Shown here: in pieces, positions 16,015 through 23,973 of the stretch
How the letters are laid out: each line of letters begins with the position of its first letter
Numbering within the stretch: the stretch's first letter is position 1
NCBI GenBank assembly: GCA_004561545.1
Contig: SFVK01000016.1
Span: 1-46,037 of the forward strand
Length of the DNA stretch: 46,037 nucleotides
Direction: 5' to 3'
From: a bacterium
GTDB taxonomy: Bacteria; Bacillota; Clostridia; Oscillospirales; Ruminococcaceae
Made by a program: the position numbers and the translations under genes
The notes under the pieces: generated by a model
Told to the model about the DNA's origin: nothing
Databases searched by the model: none
Seen by the model: only the letters and a program-made list of their open reading frames with translations

Positions 16015-17793
16015 ATGCCGGGACCGGGGGACCGCGGGGGCGTCAAGCAGCGCCCCAAAAACGCCAAAGGCGCGCTGCGCCGCATGATGCAGTATCTGAT
16101 GCAGTACCGCTGGATGGTGCTGGCCCTGCTGCTGTGCTCCTTTGCCAGCAACATCGGCAATCTGTTGGGGCCCAGCTTTGCGGGCAGGGCCATCTCGGCC
16201 GCCAGCGGCGGGCCGGGCGCCGTGGACATGGACGCCGTGCTGCACTACGCGCTGCTGATGCTGGCGGCCTATGTGGGCAGCAACGTGATGAATTTTCTTG
16301 TGAACATCGGCATGATGCGGGTGGGACGCCGGGTGGCGGAAAATATGCGCCGCGACGTTTTTGATAAGCTCATGCGGCTGCCGGTGGGCTACTTTGACCG
16401 CAACCAGGCGGGCGACATCATCAGCCGCGTCTCCTACGACGTGGACGTGGTCTGCACCAGCCTTTCCACCGACGTGGTGCAGATCCTGACCAGCCTGGTC
16501 ACGGTGGTGGGCAGTTTTGTGATGATGTGCTCCATCTCGGTGCCACTGGTGCTCTGCATGGTGTTCACCATTCCGGTGTCCATCCTCTACACCCGGGCCA
16601 TGGGCCGCATCACCCGGCCGCTCTACGCCAGGCGCAGCGCGGCCTACGGCACCATGAACGGCTTTGTGGAGGAGATGTTCACCGGCCAGAAAACCATTCT
16701 GGCCTACGCCAACGAGGACTCGGTATGCCGGCGGTTCAGCGCCATCAACGAGGACGCCGCCGGGGCCTACCGCGACGCCGACGGCCTGGGCCTTCAGATG
16801 GGCCCCACCATCGGCATGATCAGCAACATCGGTCTGGCCGCCATCGGCCTGGGCGGGGCGGTGCTCTACCTCTTCCGCATTGTGGATCTGGGGCAGATCT
16901 CCAGCTTTGTGCTTTACAGCCGCAAGTTCAGCGGCCCCATCAACGAGATCGCCAACATCATCAACGAGATTTTCAGCGCGCTGGCGGCCTCGGAGCGCAT
17001 CTTCCAGCTTCTGGACGACCCGGAGGAGACCGCCGACCGCCCCGGGGCCCTGTGTCTGACCGGCTGCCGGGGGGATGTGCGGGCGCAGGACGTGAGCTTT
17101 GGCTATCTGCCCGGCAAAACCGTGCTGCACGACCTGAGCCTGGAGGCAAAGCCCGGCCAGACCATCGCCATTGTGGGGCCCACCGGCGCCGGCAAGACCA
17201 CCATCATCAATCTGCTGATGCGGTTCTATGACCCCGACGCCGGCGCCATCGCGGTGGACGGCCGGGACGCCCGGGACTATACCATGGACAGCCTGCGCCG
17301 CAGCTACGCCATGGTGCTGCAGGACACCTGGGTATTCCGGGGCACCATCTTTGACAACATCGCCTATGGCAAGGAGGGCGCCACCATGGAGGAGGTGGTG
17401 GCCGCCGCCCGGGCCGCCCGCATCCACAACACCATCCTGCGGCTGCCCGAGGGCTACAACACCGTCATCAGTGAGGACGGCGGCAACATCAGCAAGGGGC
17501 AGAAGCAGCTGCTCACCATCGCCCGGGCCATGCTGTATGACACCAGTATGCTCATTCTGGACGAGGCCACCAGCAATGTGGACACCAACACCGAGCGCCA
17601 GGTCCAGCAGGCCATGCGCAGCCTGATGAAGGGCAAAACCTGCTTTGTGATCGCCCACCGGCTTTCCACCATCCAGAACGCCGACCGCATTCTGGTGGTG
17701 AACCACGGCGATGTGGTGGAGCAGGGCACCCACGACAGCCTGATGGCCGCCAAAGGGTTTTACTACCGGCTGTACGCCAGCCAGTTTGCGTGA
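16015..17793 (+). CDS. ABC exporter half-transporter, catalytic ATPase site subunit
   Basis: A 592-residue membrane-ATPase fusion partnering the preceding gene. Walker A is GPTGAGKTT (388-396), Walker B is intact LILDEATS with Glu517, and the switch His is present (His548, VIAHRLS). Its signature motif is altered to ISKGQ (492-496) in place of LSGGQ. In a heterodimer its Walker and switch residues would pair with the canonical signature of the other subunit to form the one competent ATP site. The ATG at 16015 has AAAGGAGGGG; an upstream in-frame ATG inside the previous gene lacks a ribosome-binding site. Confidence 0.94.
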   Translation: MPGPGDRGGVKQRPKNAKGALRRMMQYLMQYRWMVLALLLCSFASNIGNLLGPSFAGRAISAASGGPGAVDMDAVLHYALLMLAAYVGSNVMNFLVNIGMMRVGRRVAENMRRDVFDKLMRLPVGYFDRNQAGDIISRVSYDVDVVCTSLSTDVVQILTSLVTVVGSFVMMCSISVPLVLCMVFTIPVSILYTRAMGRITRPLYARRSAAYGTMNGFVEEMFTGQKTILAYANEDSVCRRFSAINEDAAGAYRDADGLGLQMGPTIGMISNIGLAAIGLGGAVLYLFRIVDLGQISSFVLYSRKFSGPINEIANIINEIFSALAASERIFQLLDDPEETADRPGALCLTGCRGDVRAQDVSFGYLPGKTVLHDLSLEAKPGQTIAIVGPTGAGKTTIINLLMRFYDPDAGAIAVDGRDARDYTMDSLRRSYAMVLQDTWVFRGTIFDNIAYGKEGATMEEVVAAARAARIHNTILRLPEGYNTVISEDGGNISKGQKQLLTIARAMLYDTSMLILDEATSNVDTNTERQVQQAMRSLMKGKTCFVIAHRLSTIQNADRILVVNHGDVVEQGTHDSLMAAKGFYYRLYASQFA

Positions 17794-17884
17794 CGGCGTT
17801 GCGCGCCTTCTCCGCGCGGTCCGGGCCGCCCGGCCTTTGCCGCTGCGCCCGGTGCAGGGAGCGCAAACCGTCTGATCATACCAA

Positions 17885-17918
17885 AGCGTCCCCCGCCTGA
17901 ACCCAGGCGGGGGACGCT
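17885..17918. terminator. Terminator hairpin between convergent exporter and amt genes
   Basis: A perfect 15-bp stem AGCGTCCCCCGCCTG/CAGGCGGGGGACGCT with a four-base loop. T-tracts on either side are weak, so it may act in both directions with modest efficiency. Confidence 0.65.
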
Positions 17919-17968
17919 GCGTAAAATTTGGAGGAATTTTACGGGATGAAAAAGCTGTTAAATGGGGA

Positions 17969-19693
17969 TTACTCCACGTCCTGCAGCGCGGCGTAGTTGA
18001 TCTCGCCGGTGCGGACCTTGACCACCTTGGCAACGTTGTAGACAAAGATCTTGCCGTCGCCGATGTGGCCGGTGTACAGGACCTTGGTCGCGGCATCGAT
18101 GATCTTATCCACGGGGATCTTGCTCACCACAACCTCAACCTTGACCTTGGGCATCAGGGTGGCGTCCACCTCGGCGCCGCGGTACTTCTCGCCGCTGCCC
18201 TTCTGCAGGCCGCAGCCCATAACCTGGGTCACCGTCATGCCGGTGACGCCCAGATCGTTGAGAGCCTTCTTGAGGGCCTCAAACTTGGCCAGCTGGACAA
18301 TCAGCACAACCTTGTGCATACCGGAATCCAGCTCGGCGGGCAGGGGTTCTTCCTTGACCACCTTGACGGCGGCGTTGACCTTGGCCTCGCTGGCCTTGGT
18401 GATGTCGTCCTCGCCCAGGTCGGTGTTCTCGTTGACATCCATGCCGGCGTAGGTGGGATCAGAGATGGCAAAGCCGGAGTAAGCGGAGGCCAGGCCGTGC
18501 TCGTGGAAATCCAGACCGTCGATCTCTTCCTGCTCGGTGACGCGCAGGCCGATGGTCTTGTTGATGAGGGTAAAGATGAGGAACATGGAAACCAGCACCC
18601 AGGCCGCCACGGCGACAACGCCGAGAACCTGAACACCAAAGAATCCGAAGCCGTGGCCATAGAACAGGCCCTCGCTGGTGGAGAACAGGCCGGTGGCGAT
18701 GGTGCCCCAGGCACCGTTGACACAGTGAACCGAGACGGCGCCCACGGGGTCATCGATCTTGGCCATATTGTCGAAGAATTCAACGGAGAAGATGCAGAGC
18801 ACACCGGCAACAATGCCGATGATGGCGGCGCCGAAGGGGTCGACGGCATCGCAGCCTGCGGTGATGGCAACCAGGCCGGCCAGGGCGCCGTTGAAGGTCA
18901 GCGACACATCGGGCTTGCCGTAGCGCAGCCAGGAGGTGACCAGAGCGGCCACGGTGGCCAGCGCGGCGGCCAGGTTGGTGTTGAAGCAGACCAGGCCGGC
19001 GGAAACGATGGCGTCATCGCCGGTCATGCAGACGGTGGAGCCGCCGTTGAAGCCGAACCAGCAGAACCACAAGATAAAGACGCCCAGGGCCATGGCGGTC
19101 AGGTTGTGGCCCGGGATGGCGCGGGCCTTGCCGTCCTTGCCGTACTTGCCGATACGGGGTCCCAGAATGGCGGCGCCCAGCATGGCGGTCAGGCCGCCCA
19201 CAAAGTGAACGGCGGTGGAGCCGGCAAAGTCATGGAAGCCCATCTGGGCCAGCCAGCCGCCGCCCCAGATCCAGTGGCCCGAGATGGGATAGACGATCAG
19301 GCTGATGGCGGCGGAGTAGCAGCAGTAAGCGCTGAACTTGGTGCGCTCCGCCATGGAGCCGGAGACGATGGTGGCGGCGGTGGCGCAGAACACCGTCTGG
19401 AACACCGCATAGACCCAAAGGGGAATGCCGTCGGGCAGGACGGCGCTGAAATCGCCCTGCATGAAGGGGGTGAACCCACCGATGAGGGCGCTGGAGCCGC
19501 CGAACATCAGCCCGAAGCCGATGATCCAGAAGCAGGGGGTGCCGATGCAGAAGTCCATCATGTTCTTCATCAGAATGTTGCCCGTGTTCTTGGCGCGGGT
19601 CAGACCGGCCTCACAGAGGGCGAAACCGGCCTGCATGAAGTACACGAGGAACGCTGCGACCAGCGTCCAGATGACGTTCGCAGAATTGTACAT
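17969..19693 (-). CDS. amt: Ammonium transporter (Amt) fused to a C-terminal P-II domain
   Basis: A 574-residue protein. Residues 1 to about 410 are an Amt/MEP/Rh channel starting MYNSANVIW, with the channel histidines in STAVHFVGG and VHCVNGAWG. After a charged linker, residues about 457-560 form a complete P-II (GlnB/GlnK) domain with GVTGMTVTQV, T-loop KYRGAEV and signature TGHIGDGKIFV. In the T-loop the uridylylated Tyr51 of enteric P-II is Val, so this domain cannot be regulated that way. P-II normally plugs Amt as a free trimer; here three fused copies would always be in place. GGAGAG precedes the ATG at 19693. Confidence 0.95.
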   Translation of the reverse strand: MYNSANVIWTLVAAFLVYFMQAGFALCEAGLTRAKNTGNILMKNMMDFCIGTPCFWIIGFGLMFGGSSALIGGFTPFMQGDFSAVLPDGIPLWVYAVFQTVFCATAATIVSGSMAERTKFSAYCCYSAAISLIVYPISGHWIWGGGWLAQMGFHDFAGSTAVHFVGGLTAMLGAAILGPRIGKYGKDGKARAIPGHNLTAMALGVFILWFCWFGFNGGSTVCMTGDDAIVSAGLVCFNTNLAAALATVAALVTSWLRYGKPDVSLTFNGALAGLVAITAGCDAVDPFGAAIIGIVAGVLCIFSVEFFDNMAKIDDPVGAVSVHCVNGAWGTIATGLFSTSEGLFYGHGFGFFGVQVLGVVAVAAWVLVSMFLIFTLINKTIGLRVTEQEEIDGLDFHEHGLASAYSGFAISDPTYAGMDVNENTDLGEDDITKASEAKVNAAVKVVKEEPLPAELDSGMHKVVLIVQLAKFEALKKALNDLGVTGMTVTQVMGCGLQKGSGEKYRGAEVDATLMPKVKVEVVVSKIPVDKIIDAATKVLYTGHIGDGKIFVYNVAKVVKVRTGEINYAALQDVE

Positions 19694-19732
19694 ATACAAT
19701 CTCTCCTCTCTTATTCCCAAAACCATACCGGG

Positions 19733-19773
19733 AAAAACAAAAGCGCCGGGCAGGATCTTCTCCTGCCCGGCGC
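19733..19773 (-). terminator. Terminator-like attenuator in the amt leader
   Basis: On the minus strand a 13-bp perfect stem GCGCCGGGCAGGA/TCCTGCCCGGCGC (19743-19773, loop GAAGA) is followed by TTTTGTTTTT. It lies between the amt promoter and its start codon, so transcription must read through it to express amt. Confidence 0.75.
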
Positions 19774-19798
19774 CGTTGCCGTGGTTTTGATGTGTCTT

Positions 19799-19827
19799 AT
19801 TCTAGCGCGGGACCGGGCCAGCGTCAA
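19799..19827 (-). promoter_or_regulatory. Promoter of amt
   Basis: Minus-strand TTGACG (19822-19827), 17-base spacer, TAGAAT (19799-19804). The predicted leader is about 100 bases and contains the terminator hairpin. Confidence 0.75.
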
Positions 19828-20072
19828 GACGGAAGTTCACATTTTATTAAAATTTGGGAAAAACGCGCCATACACCCCAACACTTCCCCGTAAAATTTGT
19901 GAATTTTCCACAACGTCCACACTCCTTTCCCCGCCAATCGCCCCGGGGCGGGTCCCGCGCAGGCCAGCGGCGGGGCTGCGAAGGGGTTTAATTTGGTAAA
20001 AACCGGGGCGAAAAATCTTTGATAAATTTGTCACATTTTTTTCAAAACCGGCTACCCAAACCAGAACGGGTG

Positions 20073-20081
20073 TGTTATAAT
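20073..20081 (+). promoter_or_regulatory. Extended -10 promoter of the decarboxylase subunit genes
   Basis: TGTTATAAT (20073-20081), with no good -35 element. The leader before the ATG at 20193 holds a short GC hairpin GCGGCGC/GCGCCGC (20153-20169) ending just ahead of the ribosome-binding site AAGGAGGAAA. The rest of the gap from amt (19694-20072) shows nothing further I can interpret. Confidence 0.55.
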
Positions 20082-20192
20082 AGCTTCATATTGGGCTTAT
20101 TTGCCCGGCCGGGAGGTCTGCCAGGCGCAGACGCCCGGTTGCTGCAAGAACTGCGGCGCTTTGCGCCGCTTTGATAAGGAGGAAACGCCCCT

Positions 20193-20624
20193 ATGAGCAA
20201 TCAGATCGCCCTGCTCGCCCTGGAAGCCAGCGACGCGACCGTTGTGCTGACCAGCATCACGCTGGTGTTCGGCATGCTGGTTGCGCTGTGTCTCATTATC
20301 ACGCTGGAGGGCAAAATTTTTGACGCGGCCAACGCCAGAAAGAACGGCACGCCCAAAGCGCCCAAGGTGGAGGCCAAGCCCGCCGCCCCCGCGTCCAAAG
20401 CCGCCGCCCCGGCTGCGCCCGCAGCCCCCGCCGCGCCTGCTGCGCCCGCAGTGGAGGGCGGCATCCCCGGCGAGATCATTGCCGCCATCGCGGCTGCTGT
20501 CGCCTCGCTGGATGAGGGGCTGACCATCCGCGGCATCCGCCGCGCCCAGAAGCCCAAGGCCGGGTCCCGCCGTGGCGTCTGGGGCGACGCCGGCGTTGTT
20601 CAGAACACTACGCCATTTATGTGA
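20193..20624 (+). CDS. OadG-family (sodium-pump decarboxylase gamma) subunit
   Basis: A 143-residue small membrane protein. One transmembrane segment lies at about residues 14-40 (VLTSITLVFGMLVALCLII). A Lys/Ala/Pro-rich flexible linker (about 50-87) follows. The C-terminal motif IPGEIIAAIAAAVASL then IRGIRRAQ is the conserved tail of OadG/gamma subunits. Gamma subunits assemble the carboxyltransferase alpha subunit with the membrane beta pump. The linker has no biotinylation MKM/AMKM motif, so it is not a biotin carrier. The beta subunit follows 22 bases later. Confidence 0.82.
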   Translation: MSNQIALLALEASDATVVLTSITLVFGMLVALCLIITLEGKIFDAANARKNGTPKAPKVEAKPAAPASKAAAPAAPAAPAAPAAPAVEGGIPGEIIAAIAAAVASLDEGLTIRGIRRAQKPKAGSRRGVWGDAGVVQNTTPFM

Positions 20625-20646
20625 ACAGGAGGGACAGACAAGCGCT

Positions 20647-21837
20647 ATGGGAGCAATTTTCACCAACATTGCCCAGATTTTTGCCAATTCCGGCTGGGCA
20701 CAGGTTTTCTTTGCCGAGGGCGGCTGGAAATACGCCGTCATGATCGTGGTGGCCTGCGTGCTGCTGTATCTGGCCATTGTGCGCCAGTTTGAGCCGCTGT
20801 TGCTGCTGCCCATCGGGTTCGGTATGCTGCTGACCAACCTGCCGCTGGACGGCATTTTCCACATGGAGATCTTTATCAACGAGACCCAGCACATCAACTG
20901 GGAGCTGCTGGGCACCTCGGGCGGCATGGCCGACTACTTATACCTGGGCGTCAAGCTGGGCATCTATCCCCCGCTGATCTTCCTGGGCATCGGCACCATG
21001 ACCGACTTTGAGCCGCTGATCGCCCGGCCCTCCAGCCTGCTGCTGGGCGCTGCCGCCCAGCTGGGCATCTTCTTCACCTTCCTGGGCGCCAAACTGCTGG
21101 GCTTTACCAACAAGGAAGCGGCCTCCATCGGCATCATTGGCGGCGCGGACGGCCCCACCGCCATCTTCGTCACCTCCAAGCTGGCGCCCCATCTGCTGGG
21201 CTCCATCGCAGTGGCGGCCTACTGTTACATGGCGCTGGTCCCGGTCATCCAGCCGCCCATCATGAAGGCGCTGACCACCGAAAAAGAGCGCCAGATCGTG
21301 ATGGAAAGCCCCCGCAAGGTCTCCCGGACCGAGAAGATCCTCTTCCCCATCATTGTCACCATCATTGTCTCGCTGACGCTGCCGGACGCCGCCGTTCTGG
21401 TGGGCTGCCTGATGCTGGGCAACCTGATGAAGGAATGCGGCGTGGTGGAGCGCATCAAAAAGACCGCCGGCAATGAGCTGATGAACATTGTCACCATCTT
21501 CCTGGGCTTCAGCGTGGGCTGCACCACCAACGCGTCCACCTTCCTGAACATCCAGACCGTCGAGATCATCGTCCTGGGCATTGTGGCCTTCGGCGTCGGC
21601 ACCGCAGGCGGCGTGCTGCTGGGCAAGCTGATGTGCGTGCTCACCCACGGCAAGGTCAACCCCCTCATCGGTTCCGCCGGTGTTTCCGCCGTTCCCATGG
21701 CCGCCCGTGTTTCCCAGAAGGTCGGCCAGGAGTACAACCCCCGCAACTATCTGCTCATGCACGCCATGGGCCCCAACGTGGCGGGCGTCATCGGTTCCGC
21801 TGTGGCGGCCGGTATCCTCATCAATATGTTCGCCTGA
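20647..21837 (+). CDS. Sodium-ion-translocating decarboxylase beta subunit (OadB/GcdB/MmdB type)
   Basis: A 396-residue polytopic inner-membrane protein that decarboxylates carboxybiotin and exports Na+. Conserved family signatures are GIGTMTDFEPL, SIGIIGGADGPTAIF and, near the end, PLIGSAGVSAVPMAARVSQ followed by HAMGPNVAGVIGS. It follows oadG, but the alpha carboxyltransferase and biotin carrier genes are not in the window, so the substrate (oxaloacetate, methylmalonyl-CoA or glutaconyl-CoA) cannot be decided. AGGAGGG precedes the ATG at slightly long spacing. Confidence 0.95.
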   Translation: MGAIFTNIAQIFANSGWAQVFFAEGGWKYAVMIVVACVLLYLAIVRQFEPLLLLPIGFGMLLTNLPLDGIFHMEIFINETQHINWELLGTSGGMADYLYLGVKLGIYPPLIFLGIGTMTDFEPLIARPSSLLLGAAAQLGIFFTFLGAKLLGFTNKEAASIGIIGGADGPTAIFVTSKLAPHLLGSIAVAAYCYMALVPVIQPPIMKALTTEKERQIVMESPRKVSRTEKILFPIIVTIIVSLTLPDAAVLVGCLMLGNLMKECGVVERIKKTAGNELMNIVTIFLGFSVGCTTNASTFLNIQTVEIIVLGIVAFGVGTAGGVLLGKLMCVLTHGKVNPLIGSAGVSAVPMAARVSQKVGQEYNPRNYLLMHAMGPNVAGVIGSAVAAGILINMFA

Positions 21838-21861
21838 TCCCTTTGTAACCCCATCAAAGAA

Positions 21862-21894
21862 GGCGCCGTGCATTCCCCGCACGGCGCCCTTTTT
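21862..21894 (+). terminator. Terminator of the decarboxylase subunit operon
   Basis: GGCGCCGTGC/GCACGGCGCC stem (21862-21871 with 21879-21888) followed by CTTTTTG. Confidence 0.88.
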
Positions 21895-21918
21895 GTATCT
21901 CTGTCTGGAGTTTCTTCG

Positions 21919-21942
21919 GTTCCTTCTTTGCAAAGAAGGAAC
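21919..21942. repeat. Perfect 24-bp palindrome
   Basis: GTTCCTTCTTTG followed directly by its reverse complement. It lies between the oadB terminator and the stop of the convergent methyltransferase gene. There is no T-tract, so it is not a standard terminator. Confidence 0.75.
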
Positions 21943-21953
21943 AAAATCCCCCG

Positions 21954-22640
21954 TCACACCCCGCCGTACCTTACCCCCTCCCCCGTCAGCACATCCGGTT
22001 CCCAGACAAGGCCGGGGCGGCGGCCCTTGCGGGCCTCCACCAGGAACAGCCAGGGCCGGGCGCCGGGGGTTTGGCGCACCATGGCGGCCCGCTTGGGCTC
22101 CAGCCCCGCCGCACACAGCGCACAGAACACTGCCGCCATCCGCTCCGGCCGGTGGCAAAGAACCAGCTTGCCGCCGTCCCGCAGCGCCCGGGCCGCGCAG
22201 GCCGCCACATCCTCCACGGTGCAGCTGCCGTCGTGGCGGGCGGCGGCGCGGCGGGGATCGGGGCTTGGGATTCCCCCCGTGAAATAGGGCGGGTTGCAGG
22301 CCGCAAAGTCATAGCGCCCCCGCTCCGGCCCCGCCATGCAGAAGGCGCGCAGATCCCCGCAGAGCGCCGTGATGTGGCCGCCCTCCGGGTTGTGGGCCGC
22401 CGCAGCCGCACAGAGGACCGAGGCGTCTGGGTCCAGCTCCACCGCCGTGCAGGGGCCGCGGTGGCCCCCGTCATGCCAGGCCAGGGCCAGAATGCCGCAG
22501 CCGCTGCACAGGTCCAGCGCCGCATCCTTTGGGCGCGGCCGGGCAAACCGGGACAGCAGCAGCGCGTCGGTGCCAAAGCCCGCGCCGGGTGCCGTAAAAA
22601 CCCGGGTGCCATGATCGAGAATTTCCACACGATGTTCCAT
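21954..22640 (-). CDS. tRNA1(Val) A37 N6-methyltransferase-like (TrmN6/YfiC family)
   Basis: A 228-residue S-adenosylmethionine-dependent methyltransferase. The SAM-binding motif is DLCSGCGILAL, the acidic post-II residue is in TAVELDPDA, and the catalytic ACNPPYF motif (NPPY) marks N6-adenine or similar base methylation. The family adds a methyl to A37 of tRNA1(Val) in E. coli; substrate in this organism is inferred. ATG at 22640 has AGGAGG. It is divergent from the sugar-phosphate kinase gene. Confidence 0.85.
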   Translation of the reverse strand: MEHRVEILDHGTRVFTAPGAGFGTDALLLSRFARPRPKDAALDLCSGCGILALAWHDGGHRGPCTAVELDPDASVLCAAAAAHNPEGGHITALCGDLRAFCMAGPERGRYDFAACNPPYFTGGIPSPDPRRAAARHDGSCTVEDVAACAARALRDGGKLVLCHRPERMAAVFCALCAAGLEPKRAAMVRQTPGARPWLFLVEARKGRRPGLVWEPDVLTGEGVRYGGV

Positions 22641-22721
22641 GATTTCCTCCTGTCCGGGGCCGAAAGATCCGCAAGGTTTGGGGCGGAAAACGCAAATTTC
22701 GCGTTAATCCTGTGAATTTGC

Positions 22722-22750
22722 TTGCAGTCCGCCGCAAGAAGGCGTATACT
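22722..22750 (+). promoter_or_regulatory. Promoter of the hexose-phosphate kinase gene
   Basis: TTGCAG (22722-22727), 17-base spacer, TATACT (22745-22750). Confidence 0.7.
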
Positions 22751-22814
22751 TGATACAAAGACCGCGAAAAAAAAATTCCTCAATTCTGCTGTTGCTTTGA
22801 AGGAGGCTTGCGCC

Positions 22815-23744
22815 ATGATCTATACCGTCACACTGAACCCGGCGCTGGATAAAACCGTCGAGATCCCGTCCTTTGCGGTGGATGACGTCAACCGCATTGT
22901 CTCGCTGCGCACCGATCCCGGCGGCAAGGGCATCAACGTGTCCAAGGTGGTGGCCCGGCTGGGCAGCACCAGCCGCGCCATCGGCATTCTGGGCGGCACC
23001 ACCGGCCAGGCCATCGCGCAGGGGCTGGAGGGAGAGAACATCACCTGCGACTTTCTGCCCGTGGAGGGCAACACCCGCATCAACCTGAAAGTCATTGACC
23101 CGGTTCTGCACACCAGCACCGAGATCAACGAGCCGGGCGCCCCTGTGGACGACGAGACGCTGCAAAGCCTGCTGGAACACCTGCTCAAACTGCTGCGCCA
23201 CGACGACATTGTGGTTCTGGCCGGCAGCCTGCCCGCCGGCGCCCCCCGGGACACCTACCGCGTCTGGGGCGAGGCCTGCCGGGAAAAGGGCGCCAAGGTT
23301 TTTCTGGACTCCGACGGCGCGCCGCTGGCTGAGGGCATGGCCGCCGTGCCCTACCTCATCAAGCCCAACAACGACGAGCTTTCCCGCCTGATGGGCCGGG
23401 AGCTGGACAGCATTGAGGAGCTGATTGCCGCCGCCCGGGAGCTGCTGAGCCGGGGCACCGCCAAGGTGGTGGTGTCCATGGGCGGGCGCGGTATGCTGTA
23501 TGTGACGGCGGAGCGCACCGTCTATGCGCCGGGCCTGAAGGTCCCCGTGGGCAGCACCGTGGGCGCCGGCGACGCCGTGGTGGCCGCTTTGGCCGTGGCC
23601 GAGGAACGGGATCTGCCGCTGGAGGAGGCGGTGCGCCTCTCGGTGGCCGCCGGCACCGCCAACGTCATGTGCAGCGGTTCCCAGGCCGCCGAGTACAGCG
23701 TGATTGAAAAGCTGATGCCCCAGGTCACTTTCCGGGACATCTGA
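22815..23744 (+). CDS. 1-phosphofructokinase-family sugar-phosphate kinase (PfkB fold)
   Basis: A 309-residue PfkB-family kinase. It opens with YTVTLNPALDKT, typical of FruK/LacC; it has the sugar-binding GGKGINVSKV, the anion-hole region and the catalytic VGAGDAVVAA (PfkB signature 2 with catalytic Asp). It phosphorylates fructose-1-phosphate or tagatose-6-phosphate to the bisphosphate. No PTS permease or DeoR regulator gene is adjacent, so the specific substrate is uncertain. The monocistronic unit has its own promoter; AAGGAGG precedes the ATG. Confidence 0.92.
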   Translation: MIYTVTLNPALDKTVEIPSFAVDDVNRIVSLRTDPGGKGINVSKVVARLGSTSRAIGILGGTTGQAIAQGLEGENITCDFLPVEGNTRINLKVIDPVLHTSTEINEPGAPVDDETLQSLLEHLLKLLRHDDIVVLAGSLPAGAPRDTYRVWGEACREKGAKVFLDSDGAPLAEGMAAVPYLIKPNNDELSRLMGRELDSIEELIAAARELLSRGTAKVVVSMGGRGMLYVTAERTVYAPGLKVPVGSTVGAGDAVVAALAVAEERDLPLEEAVRLSVAAGTANVMCSGSQAAEYSVIEKLMPQVTFRDI

Positions 23745-23761
23745 GCAGAAGCCCCACACAA

Positions 23762-23785
23762 AAAGCGGCGCATTGGCGCCGCTTT
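23762..23785 (+). terminator. Terminator hairpin after the kinase gene (left copy)
   Basis: AAAGCGGCGC/GCGCCGCTTT (10 bp) with only a short T-tract. A near-identical hairpin with a full T run lies 170 bases downstream at 23933, on the other side of the repeat element. Confidence 0.7.
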
Positions 23786-23791
23786 CAGACT

Positions 23792-23932
23792 GTCGAAAAA
23801 GTTAAAATCCGTCACCATCGGCGGACCTGCGCCGACGATGGTGACACCGACAGGGAAATTTTGCGGGAAATTGTGTGCGAGGAGCCGGACGGGTCCCCCT
23901 TTTGCAGCGTGTCGGGAAACCCGACACGCTGC
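23792..23932. repeat. Dispersed structured repeat, family 1, copy 2
   Basis: About 141 bases nearly identical to 12521-12683 but lacking 22 bases. It contains the 5' hairpin from TCACCATCG to CGATGGTGA (23812-23846) and the 13-bp 3' hairpin GCAGCGTGTCGGG/CCCGACACGCTGC. The 3' loop differs (AAA rather than GTT) while the stem is unchanged. It lies between convergent genes with a copy of the same terminator hairpin on each side. Confidence 0.9.
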
Positions 23933-23960
23933 AAGCGGCGCTTTGGCGCCGCTTTTTTCT
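23933..23960 (+). terminator. Terminator hairpin after repeat family 1 copy 2 (right copy)
   Basis: AAGCGGCGC/GCGCCGCTT followed by TTTTCTTTG; matches the left hairpin at 23762 except for one loop base and the better T-tract. Confidence 0.75.
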
Positions 23961-23973
23961 TTGTCATGAAGGG

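Noticed and set aside
13638..16229. 863-codon antisense open frame over marR and the first ABC gene
   Set aside because: His/Gly/Gln-rich shadow of genuine genes with intact Walker motifs on the other strand.
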